Assembly: GCA_009809945.1 (NCBI GenBank)
Contig: WTPW01001141.1
Coordinates: 15,754 to 79,753, forward strand
DNA: 64,000 nt
Origin: Gigaspora margarita
Lineage: Eukaryota; Glomeromycota; Glomeromycetes; Diversisporales; Gigasporaceae
Direction of reading: 5' to 3'
The first letter of the stretch is position 1; every line of letters begins with the position of its first letter. Made by a program: the position numbers and the translations under genes. The notes beneath the pieces were generated by a model. It was not told the origin of the DNA, searched no databases, and saw only the letters and a list, made by a program, of their open reading frames with translations. Positions 32,229 through 44,134 of this stretch are shown piece after piece.

Positions 32229-32878
32229 TTGATAGTACCCACTTAACTAAGAAATTTAAATTGAATGAATCTGGAAAATTAACTAGTGGTTAGCAGGCTA
32301 AGCAATTAGAAGAAAAAATAGTAGTATTATAGAATAGGTTTCTAGATTCTAATCGCTAGAAAATTCTAAGTGTTTCTATTTACTTTATTGCTTTATTGAA
32401 TTATAGTTTTATAGTTTTATTGTTTTATTGTTTTATCACTTTATTGGTTTATTACTTTATTACTTTATTGAATTATAGTTTTATAGTTTTATTGTTTTAT
32501 AGTTTTATTGTTTGTTTTATTGTTTTATTACTTTGCTTTATTGTTTTATTGTTTTATTACTTTATTGTTTTATTACTTTTCAAAAGATATATAAACCCTA
32601 GTTTTCTACCCTCCTGCACAATAGACTCAGATTCCCCCTCTCCTCCCTCTAATGTTTAGGAATAGTTATCTATCCTGAATAGTATTGTACAAATAAATAA
32701 AATATATCTTTGCCAAATAAATACTCTCTTGCTCTTTAATAAATAATATAATGAACCACTCTAGTGAAGTAATATTCCACTTGCACACCACTTCATATCT
32801 TCTCTGACCCTCATAAGATTCCTGTCGCTGTGTGTTGTGTTGCAAGTACTATATTGAAGGCAATAGTCGCTTGTAACA
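32229..32878 (+). repeat. Putative Gypsy-2 5' LTR
   Basis: The right end CGCTTGTAACA is directly followed by a primer-binding-like TGGT sequence, as in Gypsy-1. Inside are a TATATAAACCC box at 32589 and an AATAAATAAAATA polyadenylation-like tract at about 32691. The start at TGTTGATAGTACCC is a guess, because no second LTR exists in the window for comparison (the 3' half of Gypsy-2 is lost at about 39581). Confidence 0.5.
32381..32585. repeat. About 10-bp minisatellite (TTTTATTGTT) in the LTR
   Basis: Roughly 20 imperfect units of TTTTATTGTT, TTTATTACTT or TTTATAGTTT. It lies directly upstream of the TATA box of the putative LTR, where enhancer repeats are common in LTR U3 regions. It makes a spurious Phe/Tyr/Leu-rich ORF. 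Confidence 0.85.
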
Positions 32879-32881
32879 TTT

Positions 32882-32897
32882 TGGTACCTTCTGTCGG
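32882..32897 (+). promoter_or_regulatory. Putative primer-binding site of Gypsy-2
   Basis: TGGTACCTTCTGTCGG starts three bases after the LTR end; its complement ends in CCA. The primer tRNA differs from that inferred for Gypsy-1. Confidence 0.5.
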
Positions 32898-33012
32898 AAA
32901 TCAATTGAAAACAGCCAGAACTATTAGAACCTCTCCTCCTCTCTCTGCAAGGATATTTTTCTCTTTTCTTTTCTCTCCTCCTTTTATTAAGTAATAGTTT
33001 TTTTTTGGTTTA

Positions 33013-33156
33013 CCTGTTGAATTAAAAAAGATTTGTTCAGAAGGGCATACTTGAAGCCTCTTGCTTATGTAGCACCAGTATTTTCCTGTCGAATTGAAAA
33101 AGATTTGTTCAGAAGGGCATACTTGAAGCCTCTGCTTTTGTAGCACTTTTATTGTT
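33013..33156 (+). repeat. 72-bp tandem duplication in the Gypsy-2 leader
   Basis: CCTGTTGAATTAAAAAAGAT at 33013 and CCTGTCGAATTGAAAAAGAT at 33085 begin two nearly identical 72-bp units sharing TTGTTCAGAAGGGCATACTT. Their function is unknown; the position between primer-binding site and first ORF would suit a packaging or dimerisation signal. Confidence 0.85.
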
Positions 33157-33302
33157 TAGTTATTTGTTATTAGTATTTTCTTTTAGACCCAGATTTGGAA
33201 TTTTCTTTACCTTTAGTATATTCTAGACATTTTAGTATTTAACCCCTTTCCTCTTTTCTCTTAAAGTTAAATTTTAAATTGCTTACCTCTTAGACCTTTT
33301 AT

Positions 33303-34420
33303 ATGAGTAGAGCTTACTAAATTCATTTAGAACAAATTAAAGCACACGACATTTATCATCCTTCTCCTCTTGCAATCGAAGTTATCCAAATCACCAACAC
33401 TGATTTATCTTGCTCTATTTGCTTCCTAGCTACTGTCTACCATAGTCAATTTCACCATTTTTAGTTACAATACCAACCTGCTTATTCTGCTACCAGCTAT
33501 ACTCAACAAACTATTGGAGCCCACTTTGAACTTTGTCAATCAAGTGCAAATTATAATATTGTTAGAGCTGCTGCTAGAGATATAGTTTTTAGTTGTCGAT
33601 ATAATAATTCTGATCTTAACCCTGCTGGAATTATTGTTGCTCTTCTTTGCCATTATACCCATTTTACTCTTCTTCCCATCTTATCTAATAACTTTGAAGC
33701 CACTACCTTTGATCTTTTTTATATTGAGGAACCTACTCAATCTACTCCTTTTTAAACTTGCCCTGATAACCCTCTTGCAAACCTTCCTATTAGCCAAATC
33801 TACCAAGAAAATAACCAAGATCTTGAATTTAGAATTTCCCCTATATCACAATCTATCTTCAATCTTACTCCCGAAGGTATTGATAATTTAGCAGGACCTT
33901 CTTACTCTTCTACTTTACCTTTTTATGACAAAGACACTACCCAAGTCCAATTCTCTCCTCGTATTCCACTTCCTACTTCACCTCTTACTACTGTCTGACT
34001 TGATCAACCTCTTTCTTGACCTAATACTCCACCTGCAAATCCATTACCTCGATTCCTCCAAAATCTTAATCCTCTACCCTATCTTCGATGCACTCCTCCA
34101 CTAGTAACTACTCCACAACTACCAATAGTAAATGAACTCTACCAAACTAATCCTAATACTACTCCTCTAACTACCCCTTCTCTATACCATCAACCACATA
34201 ACCTCTCTAACCTCCAACCTGCTCCTACTGACCACCAAATAATTGAGGTACCCCAAGTAACTCCACCACAACCAAATGTACTAGTTAAACAACCCCACCA
34301 GGCTCCTAATACTCCTCCTCAAGCTCAACATCAAATCTATCTTCCTCAAGTTGAAATTATTGAACCTCAAATAGTTGGAGCCTATCCAAAAGAAGCCAAA
34401 GAAGAAATAAATTTAGAAGT
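33303..34420 (+). pseudogene. Gypsy-2 N-terminal gag-like ORF
   Basis: Begins with ATG at 33303; a TAA follows five codons later. The reading contains CSICFL (about 33411), counterpart of the CEICYP motif of the Gypsy-1 leader ORF, then a long Pro/Thr/Gln-rich tail (33950-34420). Stops include TAG at about 33463, TAA at about 33753 and TGA at about 33997 and 34018. A probable structural N-terminal extension of Gag; no named domain. Confidence 0.5.
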
Positions 34421-35475
34421 AAACCTACAAGAAGAAGAACCCAATGAAGAAATAAACAAATTCACAGGAAGAATCAGAAGAAGAAGAAGTCAACAAAGAA
34501 CCTACCGACAGAACAATAGAAGAAACAGTTGAATCAGAAGAAGAAATAGAAGAATCTGACCAAGAAGAATTAGCTGAAACAGAAGAAGACCCAGAAGAAC
34601 TAAACCAAGAAGAAGAATTAGTATTTTCACACCCAGAATCAGAAGAAACTATATCTGAACCAGAAAGAAATATGGGTGATAAAGCCTTACAAGCTGCTAC
34701 TGAAGCTATGACTGCTCTTGCCAATACTATAGGAAGAAGCAGTGAAAAATTGTTAATCAAAATTGATTTCTATCATGGTGATGGAACTCAAAACTCTGTA
34801 ATCTAAATAGAAGAATTCGAGCGGGCTGCCAAAGCTAATCACTGGAGCCCTGCTTGCCAATTGGAACTGGCTTGTGCATACATAAAAGATAATACTCAGG
34901 AATGGCTTGCCAGTCTGGAGCATGAACCTACCCATTTTTATAACCAAGGCTATGATAATGAATATGTTTACAGTTTTACCCACATGTTCAAAGAAAAAAT
35001 CAGTACCACCAAGCAAAAAGCTACTTGGCAAAAACAAATATTTGAAATCTAACAAGGCACAGACACTGTTGATACTTACATTAGCCGATTTAAGCAACTC
35101 AAAGGAAGAGTAGACCCAAATAATGTCTTTCCTGCCTCCATCATGATCCAATTCTTTATTCAAGAACTGCGCCCAGAATATGCTATGAATGTCCAAGCTG
35201 CTGAACCCAAAACCTTGGATGCTGCCATTGCTGGAGCACGCAAATGGGAAACCAGATAGATAATGACTTCTGACCACAATAATAACAATGATACCAACAA
35301 AGCTATTGAATGCCTTACAGATCAAATTGTTAAGCTTAGTATCAATCTTGCTAAAAAACAAGCTGCATCTACTTAAGTTCGATTCAACAAGGAGCCACCA
35401 ATGCCACCTGCTACTACTATGGACAAAAAGGACATTTCATCTGAAACTGTCATGCCCCATTCCAAGATAATAAAA
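34421..35475 (+). pseudogene. Gypsy-2 gag (capsid and nucleocapsid)
   Basis: A Glu-rich spacer (34420-34670) leads into a capsid region with FYHGDGTQN (about 34768), IKDNTQEWL (about 34885) and VDTYISRFKQLKGR (about 35070), equivalent to the Retrotrans_gag pattern. A decayed zinc knuckle CYYYGQKGHFI-stop-NC follows at about 35410-35450, where the second Cys has become Tyr and a Trp/Arg codon has become TGA. Several other stops (for example TAA at 34804 and 35050, TAG at 35258). It is non-functional. Confidence 0.7.
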
Positions 35476-35904
35476 GGGACAACCAAGGATACCAATCCTG
35501 AGGTCGAAGCAATAATTACTCTTCCAGAAATAACCAGTCCTATGATAGATCCAGATCCCAAAACTGAAGTAGATCCAGGGACTAAAATTACAGTAATCGC
35601 TCTGAATATAACCAACCCAGAAGTCGAAGTTAGTCATGTGACAGATACAGAAATAATAGGAATTATCAATCTTCTGACCGATCAAGATCCAGAAATCACT
35701 TTTTTACTCCTTACCCACGTGATATATACACTATTGATATGGCCAATAACTATACTTATGAGCAGTTTGAAGCTTTTCTTGTCAATGAATCTATATGTAC
35801 TGCTCTTGCCGGTTACTTGAACCAAGCATCTCAAACTACCCAGATCCAGACTCCAACCCATATCACTCCTGTTAAATGCAATATTAAACTCTAGGGAAAA
35901 TCCT

Positions 35905-36172
35905 ACCAAGCGGTAATTGATAGTGGTGCTCTGTCAGCATGATCTCCTACCAAGTTGTAAAGGAACTTGGATTGAAAATTGAAGCCCCTTCTACTAGTCT
36001 TATTGTATCCGCTACCGGACCCTCTGTTCGTTCTTTGGGCATTATTAAAAACTTGGCTATAGAAATAGAAGGAACCACCATCCTACTCAATATAGAGGTT
36101 ATAAATGCCACTTCATATTCATTACATCTAGAAAAGGACTGGTCACAAAACGTAGATGCCAGCTACAGCTAG
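35905..36172 (+). pseudogene. Gypsy-2 aspartic protease
   Basis: The active-site motif YQAVIDSGALSA (about 35907-35940) is followed, after a frame change at the Ser-Ala junction, by a reading from 35939 that contains a beta-rich core and LEKDW (about 36130), equivalent to the LLGTDW block of Gypsy-1. Residues of the catalytic loop are kept, but the frameshift breaks the protein. Confidence 0.65.
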
Positions 36173-36389
36173 AAAACTAAAGCTTATACCCTTCAATAGA
36201 ACAAAAAAGAAGATACATGTTCCTACTACATATGAGAATGACCAACCCTTACCTGCTCAACCAACTATCACTGATGAAAAAGAGTTAGAAAAGTTTGAAC
36301 AAGAATACCTTAGCCTGAAGAAAGCTTTTATAGTTAATATAGAAACAGATACATGGACCACCATTACTCGCAGACCCAGACCTAGTGCA

Positions 36390-36960
36390 TCTTTCTCAAA
36401 CCAAAAATGTGGATGCTGCTACTCCTATAATTATCTTTATGCTGACTGCTCCAACAATAAATGTTACTGATATCATCGCTATGGACACCTTGCTGCCCAT
36501 TGCCTTAGGCAGGCCCCTAAACAAGATATTTGCAAACCCTGTTCCCAACCAGAACATTTATATAAGGATTGCTCTGAAAATCGATGTTACCAATGTGGAC
36601 AATATGGACATATTGGAGTCATCTGTCCTCAAATGATCCAGAAATTAGCTAACCAAAGATTTGAATATGGTTGTAACCCCCAGAAAGTGAATGCTCAATG
36701 CCTCCACTATTATATTCAATTACGAACCAACTACTGCTGCAAATATAAGGTACCTAAGAAACCAGAAGAAATTAGACCATTGAACCAAACAATGATATGC
36801 AATGGATATTGGATTGACTTCCACCATGGCTTAGATTTTGATGACCCCCGAAGTATTGAATTCTTCACCAACGGTGAAGGCAGAGAAACACTCATAGAAT
36901 GCAAACTTTGCAAGGAACAAGGAATTAGATCCAAAATGATTAAACTAAATTCTAGCTGAG
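36390..36960 (+). pseudogene. Zinc-knuckle block between Gypsy-2 protease and RT
   Basis: Four consecutive CCHC-type units are recognisable: CGCC...YLYADC (His replaced by Tyr), CY-stop-YHRYGHLAAHC (Cys replaced by Tyr), the intact CKPCSQPEHLYKDC and the intact CYQCGQYGHIGVIC (to about 36633). A Cys-containing region with CKLCKEQG (about 36902) follows. Nucleic-acid-binding knuckles normally lie in Gag; here they stand downstream of the protease. The losses are all single C-to-T or G-to-A changes. Function would be nucleic-acid binding by a Pol-internal domain. Confidence 0.6.
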
Positions 36961-38135
36961 AAGATATTCGATTTTGTGATCTTGAACACCTCTATATCTA
37001 CAAAGCTGCCCAGGATGTTGAACATAACTCTCGCTGCAACCTCTGGACCTGAGTATGCCACTATACTGAGTTCACTAGGAATGCCGAACATAGCTATGAT
37101 CTTAACCAAAGCTAAATTTTCTGTTTAGCCTAGATCCAGATTGGTGAAAGTAATGAGGACCTCGCCCATGCTCTTGAACCTCAACACAATGACTGTTCCA
37201 ATCAGGATTAGACTTATGATGAAGTAAATGTCATCATGAGAGCTCCCTATATAGAATTAACAGACACAGAAGAAGAACATTGCAAAGAATTCTTGCTGAA
37301 TCCTTTGACATAAGTCATCCTGACTTTGACAAAAGAAGAGCCATGAAAAATTTACGAAAAAACTTTGCAGGAACTGCAGGCCTTTGTGAATCCTGTACCA
37401 TGGTCAAGTCAAATGATGAACTTAGACAATATAACAATTTATGCAAGGAATGCTATGAAGAAGCTAATCCTCTCCCAGATACAGAAATCTCTCCTTCTCC
37501 TACTCTCTCAGTACCTGAGGTACTTATACAGGATGAATCTTCTACCCTCCCTATAGAAGCGTTACCTATTATCGCATCTATCAAAACTGCCTCACCTGTT
37601 TGGAATCAGCTGAACTGATTCAACTACTGCAGGAACAGATTCGCAACAAGCTCAAATCATTAACCTTCTTCAAGAACAAGCCAAAACTTTTGAACACCAG
37701 GAACAGACAATTAAAACATTACAAGATCGAGTAACTTACTTAAAAATTTTTATCATCGACCAAGGAACTTATACACTGAGACTTCTGTCCCTACTCCCGA
37801 GTCTAGTAACCAGAGTACTCAAAATTTTTGAGTTATCCTGAGCACAATCAAAAACTACTCGAAAATACAGACAACTATAGACCCAGAAACATTTGAGAAA
37901 TATATATGACTCAGAAAGTTAACCCAAAAGTAGGACCCCTCACTATTAGCCAAAGAGCTCAATTTCAACAATTGCTTCTTGAATTTGCAGATCTCTTTGC
38001 AAAATATATGACCCAACTAGGTAGAACTGACCTAGTTGTTCATCGAATCTTTACTGATGATGGACTACCAAACAGCTCATGACCTATATGGTACCTCTTA
38101 CTGAACAAACATTTATAAATGAAGAAGTGTAACAA
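36961..38135 (+). pseudogene. Gypsy-2 Pol linker region
   Basis: A decayed coding-like stretch without a complete ORF. At 37380-37470 a second Cys pattern, CESC...LCKEC, resembles a small zinc ribbon. A Gln/Glu-rich, probably coiled-coil segment lies at about 37620-37740, and the start of the RT region (LTISQRAQFQQLLLEFADLF) at about 37942. Several stops. Confidence 0.45.
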
Positions 38136-39354
38136 ATGTTAGAAAATAAATTAATTAGAGAGTTCTCTAGTTCTTGGGCCTCTCCTGTTGTACTTGTGAA
38201 CAAGAAAAATAGAAAGAAAAGATTTTGTGTAGATTATCAAAAGTTGAACAATGTTACAAAGAAGAATCAGTACCCCCTACTTCGAATTGATGAAATGCTT
38301 GACTTCCTTGCTAGAGCCACTTACTTTTCCACTTTAGACCTCATGAGTGGATATTGGCAAGTGAAAGTACACCCAGAAGATGGAGAGAAAACTGCCTTTA
38401 TTACCAGATACGGAATCTATAAATTCAATATCATGCCTTTTGGATTGTGTAATGCCCCTGCTACCTTCCAATGCCTTATGAATCAGGTTTACAAAAGTAT
38501 AGCCTACAAGTATATTGTGGTATACCTAGATGATACCAATGTCTTCTCTCGAACATTTGATGATCATATTAAACATCTGCAAGAAGTCTTTACTAGAATT
38601 AGAAGTGCTGGATTGAAACTGAATATTGAAAAATATAATTTTTGGATGAAATGATTACTTTTCTTAGGGCATATTATTGAAGAAAAAGGAATCTCCCCAG
38701 ACCCAGACAAGATAACTGCTGTGCAAAATATTCAACCTCTACAAAATATAACCCAATTATGATCGTTCTTAGGTCTCGCTGGATACTATCGACAATTTAT
38801 CACACTTTTCTTCTCTATCACACACCCTCTTAACCAGTTATTATATAAGAACAATGCTTATGAATGGAGTATGAAATGTCAAAAGGCTTTTGATGAACTA
38901 AAACATCAGTTAACAACTGCTCCTATTCTCATCTATCCAGACTATAAGAAAGAAATTATTCTTGCTACAAATGCATCCTATGAAGGATTTGGAGCCACCT
39001 TAAGCCACCTCTCAGATGATAAAAAGGAACACCCAATTGCCTACGCTAGCAAAAGTTTGAAAAAGGAAGAAATAAATTATGGAGCTACTGAGTTAGAATG
39101 TGCCGCTATTGTATGGGCCATTGAACATTTTCATAAATACTTCAGTACAAATCACTTCACCTTAGTTACAGACCATTCTGCTCTTAAATAGTTAAAGTCT
39201 TCTCAACCAAATGGACGTTTAGGCTGATAGATAATGAAACTCCAACCTTATCATTTCACTATTATACACAAAGCTGGAAGAATCTATTCAAATGTTGATG
39301 CTCTTTCTTGATTACCGACCCAGATACACCCACATATTAAAGATCCCACATGAA
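38136..39354 (+). pseudogene. Gypsy-2 reverse transcriptase and RNase H
   Basis: RT motifs: RFCVDYQKLNNV (about 38220), FSTLDLMSGYWQV (about 38328), [12 protein letters not shown] (about 38434) and VVYLDD (about 38517), all intact in an ORF to TGA at 38652. RNase H follows from 38871, where the first catalytic Asp is replaced by Asn (ATNAS, about 38965, a G-to-A change), with ELECAAIVWAIEHF at about 39091. Further stops at 38652, 38760 and 39189. Inactive. Confidence 0.85.
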
Positions 39355-39581
39355 TTTAGATCAATACCAAAACCTACTAGAATATTTAGAATCAGACACT
39401 CTCTTTCCTGACTTAACGGACAATGAAAAATGAACAATTATTAATCAATCTAGACATTATAAAGTAAAAGATAAATTATTGTATAAAAAGAATCGAAAAG
39501 ACCCAGACAAACCTATTAGAGTAATTAAATGGACTAAAGTTAAACCCATTTTGTATATGATGCATAGTCATCCTACTGCTT
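39355..39581 (+). pseudogene. Gypsy-2 integrase N-terminus, truncated
   Basis: Coding-like sequence up to HSHPTA, the first histidines of the H2C2 zinc domain, stops abruptly at about 39581 where minus-strand LINE sequence begins. The rest of the integrase and the 3' LTR are not found on the other side of the LINE. Confidence 0.7.
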
Positions 39582-40400
39582 AGTTCTTTGAGTGTTGGGA
39601 GCTTGTCTGCTAGACACTTTATCTGTGTTGAAACTCTTTTGCTATGGTTAAGTAAGATACATCTATGACCATTCTGATTTTTGATTCTTTTCCAGAAAAC
39701 TGACCAATTGAAGCAAGGGTTATCTGGCCTGTGTTTCAGAGCTGACATTACTTTAGAAAGTCACCAATCCATAGCATTCCAAAGATCAAAAGCTTTTTTT
39801 AAAAATTCTCTTATAGGTTTCTCAATTAGAATATTCCTCCAATATGGAAGAAAATTGAAACTTGATTAGGGATTGAAGGAGAACAATGGAGTGTTTGAGT
39901 TTTTTTGAGACTTCTTTAATAAACTTGTCTATCCTTTCATTCCAATAATCCCTGCTATGACTTTTGACTTTCCTTAGCTGTAGTTCGATACTTTTAAGTT
40001 GGATTATCTCACATATTTTTGATATGATTAAAAAGTTTTTTTCCTTTAGCTGCTTGTAGTAAAATTTGTCCTTCCCTGCTCTTTTGATACTGGAGATTGC
40101 TGTCACGCTATCCATAAAAATCATTACCTTGCTCTTTCTGGGTGCTATAAAAAGTGTGAACCAGATTGATGCCAACTCAGGCTTGGATGATATAGACCAA
40201 CTATCTAGTTTAACTGCATATTCTATTAAAGCTCTATCACTATCTATATCAATTTGTATCCAACCTGCACACATCTTACTATTATATTCTATATCTAATA
40301 ATGATCCATCAGTATAAAATACCAGGTTTCTTCTATCCTCCTCAATGTTCATTTTTAGAAACATACTTAAGTTCCTTCTATACTTATTGTAAAATGCTGA
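39582..40400 (-). pseudogene. LINE ORF2 C-terminus: RNase H domain
   Basis: The RNase H of a non-LTR retrotransposon keeps its acidic residues: YTDGS, KPELAS, FMDS and the HSRDYWNERIDK region (ORF 39822-40364). After a TGA/frame break, downstream ORF2 sequence reads CLADKLPTLKEL and ends at the junction with Gypsy-2 at about 39581. The LINE 3' end, with its tail, is missing. Confidence 0.8.
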
Positions 40401-41605
40401 TTTCTCATGAATTTGAACTCCTCTGGGGTTTCAATTTTGATCTGGTTCCCTATTCTTGTTTCTGCACCTGATGCTACTTGTTTTTTCAGAATATATTTAC
40501 TATTGAATACAGAAATGGGCAAGGTATTTCTCTGGCCTTATTTTTGTATCCTACTTTTAATAATACTCCTACCACTTCATTTGGGTTGATCCATCTAGCT
40601 CATGTACTTTATCTAGCTTGATTTGGCTAATTTTGATTACAACCTAAACATGGATAGGCTAATTGAATAAGATCGCTTATTTCTTCTTCTAGTGTCCAAT
40701 GTTTAGTTAAAACTTGCACTTTGCCTTTGAATACTACTCTTCTTACTTCTTTTTTTTCACTTGGTTTTTTTATACTAACTATTCCTTCTTTTGATTGTTT
40801 AAGGTGATTTGATATTCTGGAGGAGCAGGTGATAAAAGGTTTGGTGATATAACCTTAAGTTCTGGTCTAACTTTACAGGTAAATCTGTTTATAAGTACCA
40901 CATTTTCAATTTTTTTGAACCAATCCGCTTTATAGCGATGGCTTGATTGCTTTCTTAGATACTTTAATTGGTGCTATAAGATTAGAAGTTTATCTTTTTT
41001 GTTTAACAACTATTATAAATAGAAAAGACTAAGGCATCTGAGGCTTTTGGAAGCTCTGTCAAAAAGTTTTTTCCCTAATATGTCTTTGATTCGAGGCCCT
41101 ATTCCTTCTATCTTCCAAGTAGAATCTAGTGGATGGAATTCCAAACTTAACTCCTATGCTTTACTCAGGATTAAACAAATTAAGTTGGTTTTCTATATAT
41201 TTCTTGAGCTCTTAGTGTCTATGCTCGTGATTCTTCCCCCTACACAACCAGCTTGCAAAAGACCTTGCCTTAATCTTATCTCTAGCACTTCTTTTTCGCA
41301 ACCTAATGAATTCAATTCTTTGGTAATATTTGCTAACTGTGTGGTTAGAAGCTCTTGCCAAAGAAGCTTACAATTGACCATGTCTTTGTGTGTTATGATG
41401 TCATACTTGGCAAGTCTATTTTGTTTTTTAGAAACCTTAAATAAGGCTACTGGATTCTGTAAAGTGCTTGTTGTGTTAAGTGGGAAGTTTGTAGCAGGTA
41501 AGTAAGTTTGGGTACCAGAAACATATTGTTTATATATGTTAGTTAGCTTATAGTTATATAATGCTCTTACTGTTTGGTGTGTGATCACTTTTGCCTTTTT
41601 GACTA
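40401..41605 (-). pseudogene. LINE ORF2: RT thumb and connection
   Basis: The ORF at 41193-41605 carries KAKVITHQTVRALYNYKL and LFKVSKKQNRLAKYDII blocks typical of the region after the RT palm in fungal I/Tad-like LINEs. 40401-41190 is decayed coding sequence that links it to RNase H. A 1288-bp hAT-like element separates it from the palm. Confidence 0.65.
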
Positions 41606-41613
41606 ACACTGCC

Positions 41614-42901
41614 CAGTGTTTAAAATTGGCTTGCATAAAATGCACATGTGCAAGTACTTTTTATTTTGTGCACTAAACCTAGATAAGTAAATGCACATGT
41701 GTGCATTTAAAATTAATTTAAAAAATTGCTCAAAAAAATAATGTGCAACAAGAATTAAAATTTTTATGCACAAGAATTTAAAATTTTATTGTACAAAAAA
41801 TAATTAGACAATTATATTTTATTGTTTTTGGAAGCTTTATTATAATCAATAAAATATCAGTTATTATTTTTTATACATATCAGATAACTTTATTAGTACT
41901 ATTTTTCATTTTATATACCTATGAATATAACTAAAAAAATGTTGTAATTTTTTTTATAGAAATGTAAAAAAAGCTCTATTTTCATAAAATTTTAAAGTAG
42001 ATATATTTTGTTCTCCTAAACAATTTCTTATTGTATAAAAATTAATTTACTTAGTGTTATTTTGACTTTCATATTTAGCAATAATCAATAATTGTATATA
42101 AAAGTTCTTAAAATTTTTATAAAAAATTTTTATATACAAACATTGATTGCTGCTATATATAAAAAGCAAAATAATACTAAGCAAATTAATTTTTATACAA
42201 TATAAAAGTTGTTCAAAAGAATAAAATACATTTATTTAAAATTTTTGTATAAATCGATTGAAATTTCATTAATACAATTTTTACTTTATGTTTTACAAAA
42301 ATATTACAAATTTTTAACTATATTCATAGACAAGTAAAATAAAAAACAATAATAATAAAAAGTTATCTAATTTACATAAAATTTTCATAGTAGGTATATT
42401 CAGTTATCCTGAACAATATTTATTATTGCATAAAAAATGTGATTATAAAAAAGTAATTTTATTATTAAAATCACCAACAAATTCTAAACAAATAGTGATT
42501 ATAATATAATTGTAACCATGTAGAGGTATTTTTAATATAAATAAACAGTATCATATTTTGGCATGATTATATAGAGTTTGTGACTATATGAGAGGGTGAT
42601 TATATGGGAAGACAACTGTATATATATTAATTTAGCTAATAGTTTAACCTCTTATTCTGCACTAATTTAGTTGATGAGTTAGTCTATTTTAGTTAAACAA
42701 TAACCAATAAATATAATAATAATTTGCAAATTGAAGGTTTTTATATATTTATTTAATCAATAATTTTTTTAATGTACATATGTGCAAGTAAAAAATTTTT
42801 TTATATGCACTCATGTGCAATTAATTAATTGTTTGTGCAACTAAAACCTGTATCTTATTTGCATTTGTACAAGTAATTTTGAATCTGAATTTTAAACACT
42901 G
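41614..42901. mobile_element. 1288-bp hAT-like non-autonomous element (CAGTGTTTAAAAT family)
   Basis: Ends CAGTGTTTAAAATT, perfect and inverted, flanked by the 8-bp near-duplication ACACTGCC (41606-41613) and ATACTGCC (42902-42909). Subterminal TGCACATGTGCA-like repeats lie at both ends. The centre is an AT-rich palindrome (about 41970-42260). A fragment ending ACAACTGTA at 42611-42619 looks like one end of a pogo-like element. No ORF. It interrupts LINE RT. Confidence 0.85.
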
Positions 42902-42909
42902 ATACTGCC

Positions 42910-44134
42910 TCCTTTAAACTTGAATTAAAATAAATTTCCAAAAATCACACCAGAGTGTCCTTTTCCTCAGCTTTGATTGTTTCTCTTGCAATCGTTATCT
43001 CACAATTTCTCTCTTGACTTTTGGATTAAAAACGATAAGTTTTGTCTTTTTCAAATTAATGTTGATATCATTAATTTTGTAAAACTCTTCTGCCGTGTCC
43101 AAGGTAATTTGCATTTGTTGATTGGAGCTAGCTAACCAAGTTGTATCATCAGCATTTGCTTTTACTGCCTGCCTTAAGCTCTAGGTTATTGTTTTATTTC
43201 TTCTAATATTCATTGATATCAGAACTTCTATATTTTTCCCAGATTCTTGTTGTTTTGTATATATACTAAGAGTGGGTCATAGAAAATTCGCCAGATTAAG
43301 GGGAACAGGACTTCCTTCTGGTTGATCTCATCTTCTGCGCATACTATTTGTTAAGCCAAAAGCCATAATCACTTTGATTTCTCTTTTGCAGAACAGGTTT
43401 AAAATAAATTTAATTGTTATTGAAGGAATTTTAATGCACTTGAGTGCCAGCTCCAATGATGCTAAGAAAACCAAATCAAATGCTTTCTGTATATCTTGTA
43501 GAACTATCTATAGTTCTTTATTACTTTCTTTTGCATCTTCAATTAGACTATTAAGAATGTTAATGGGAGTGCTCATAGATTATCTGGTAGTCTAGCATAA
43601 TTGTATCCTCTTAGTATAGAGTTGTTCGCAAAGATTTTTGCTAACCTTCTATTTAGAACTCTGGTTACACATTTTTAGAAGGTTTCCAAGAGAGCTATGG
43701 GTCTTATATTTCTCAGAGTGAAGTTCCATTTGCCTGATTTGGGGATTGGATAAATTTGTACTTTTCCATTTTTCTGGAAATTCCCTTTTTTTAAGCACAA
43801 ACTTGCAAATCTTCTAAACCACAATTGAGCCTCCAGATTTGCTCCTTTAATGAGAGCATAACCAATTCCTGATGTTCTAGGTGCTGATTTTGAATTTATT
43901 TCTGTTAAGGTCTGGGACCATTCTTCTTCATCTATTACTCCATTTAACTCTTTATATATCCACTCATGTGGTTTGTAAATTTCTTTTCACTTGTCTGATA
44001 TCTCTTCTAAGCTTGTATTTCTCTTCTTATATTAAGACTAGAAAAAGGCCTGAGTCTTATCTTTCACCTCTGTAGCATGTGTCATCAAATTTTCCTTTTT
44101 TTGATCTAAAACTCTATCAATTTTTACTTTGTTA
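42910..44134 (-). pseudogene. LINE ORF2: RT palm and fingers
   Basis: Minus-strand reading shows the non-LTR RT blocks in order from high to low coordinate: SAPRTSGIGYALIK (about 43885-43844), IRPIALLET (about 43710), a VLQDIQKAFDLV block holding the first catalytic Asp (about 43500) and ADDTTWLA, the active site (about 43155-43130). Multiple stops and frame changes. It belongs to the same element as the RNase H at 39.8-40.4 kb. Confidence 0.75.

Noticed and set aside
32396..32659. 87-codon Phe/Tyr/Leu ORF
   Set aside because: Generated by the TTTTATTGTT minisatellite.
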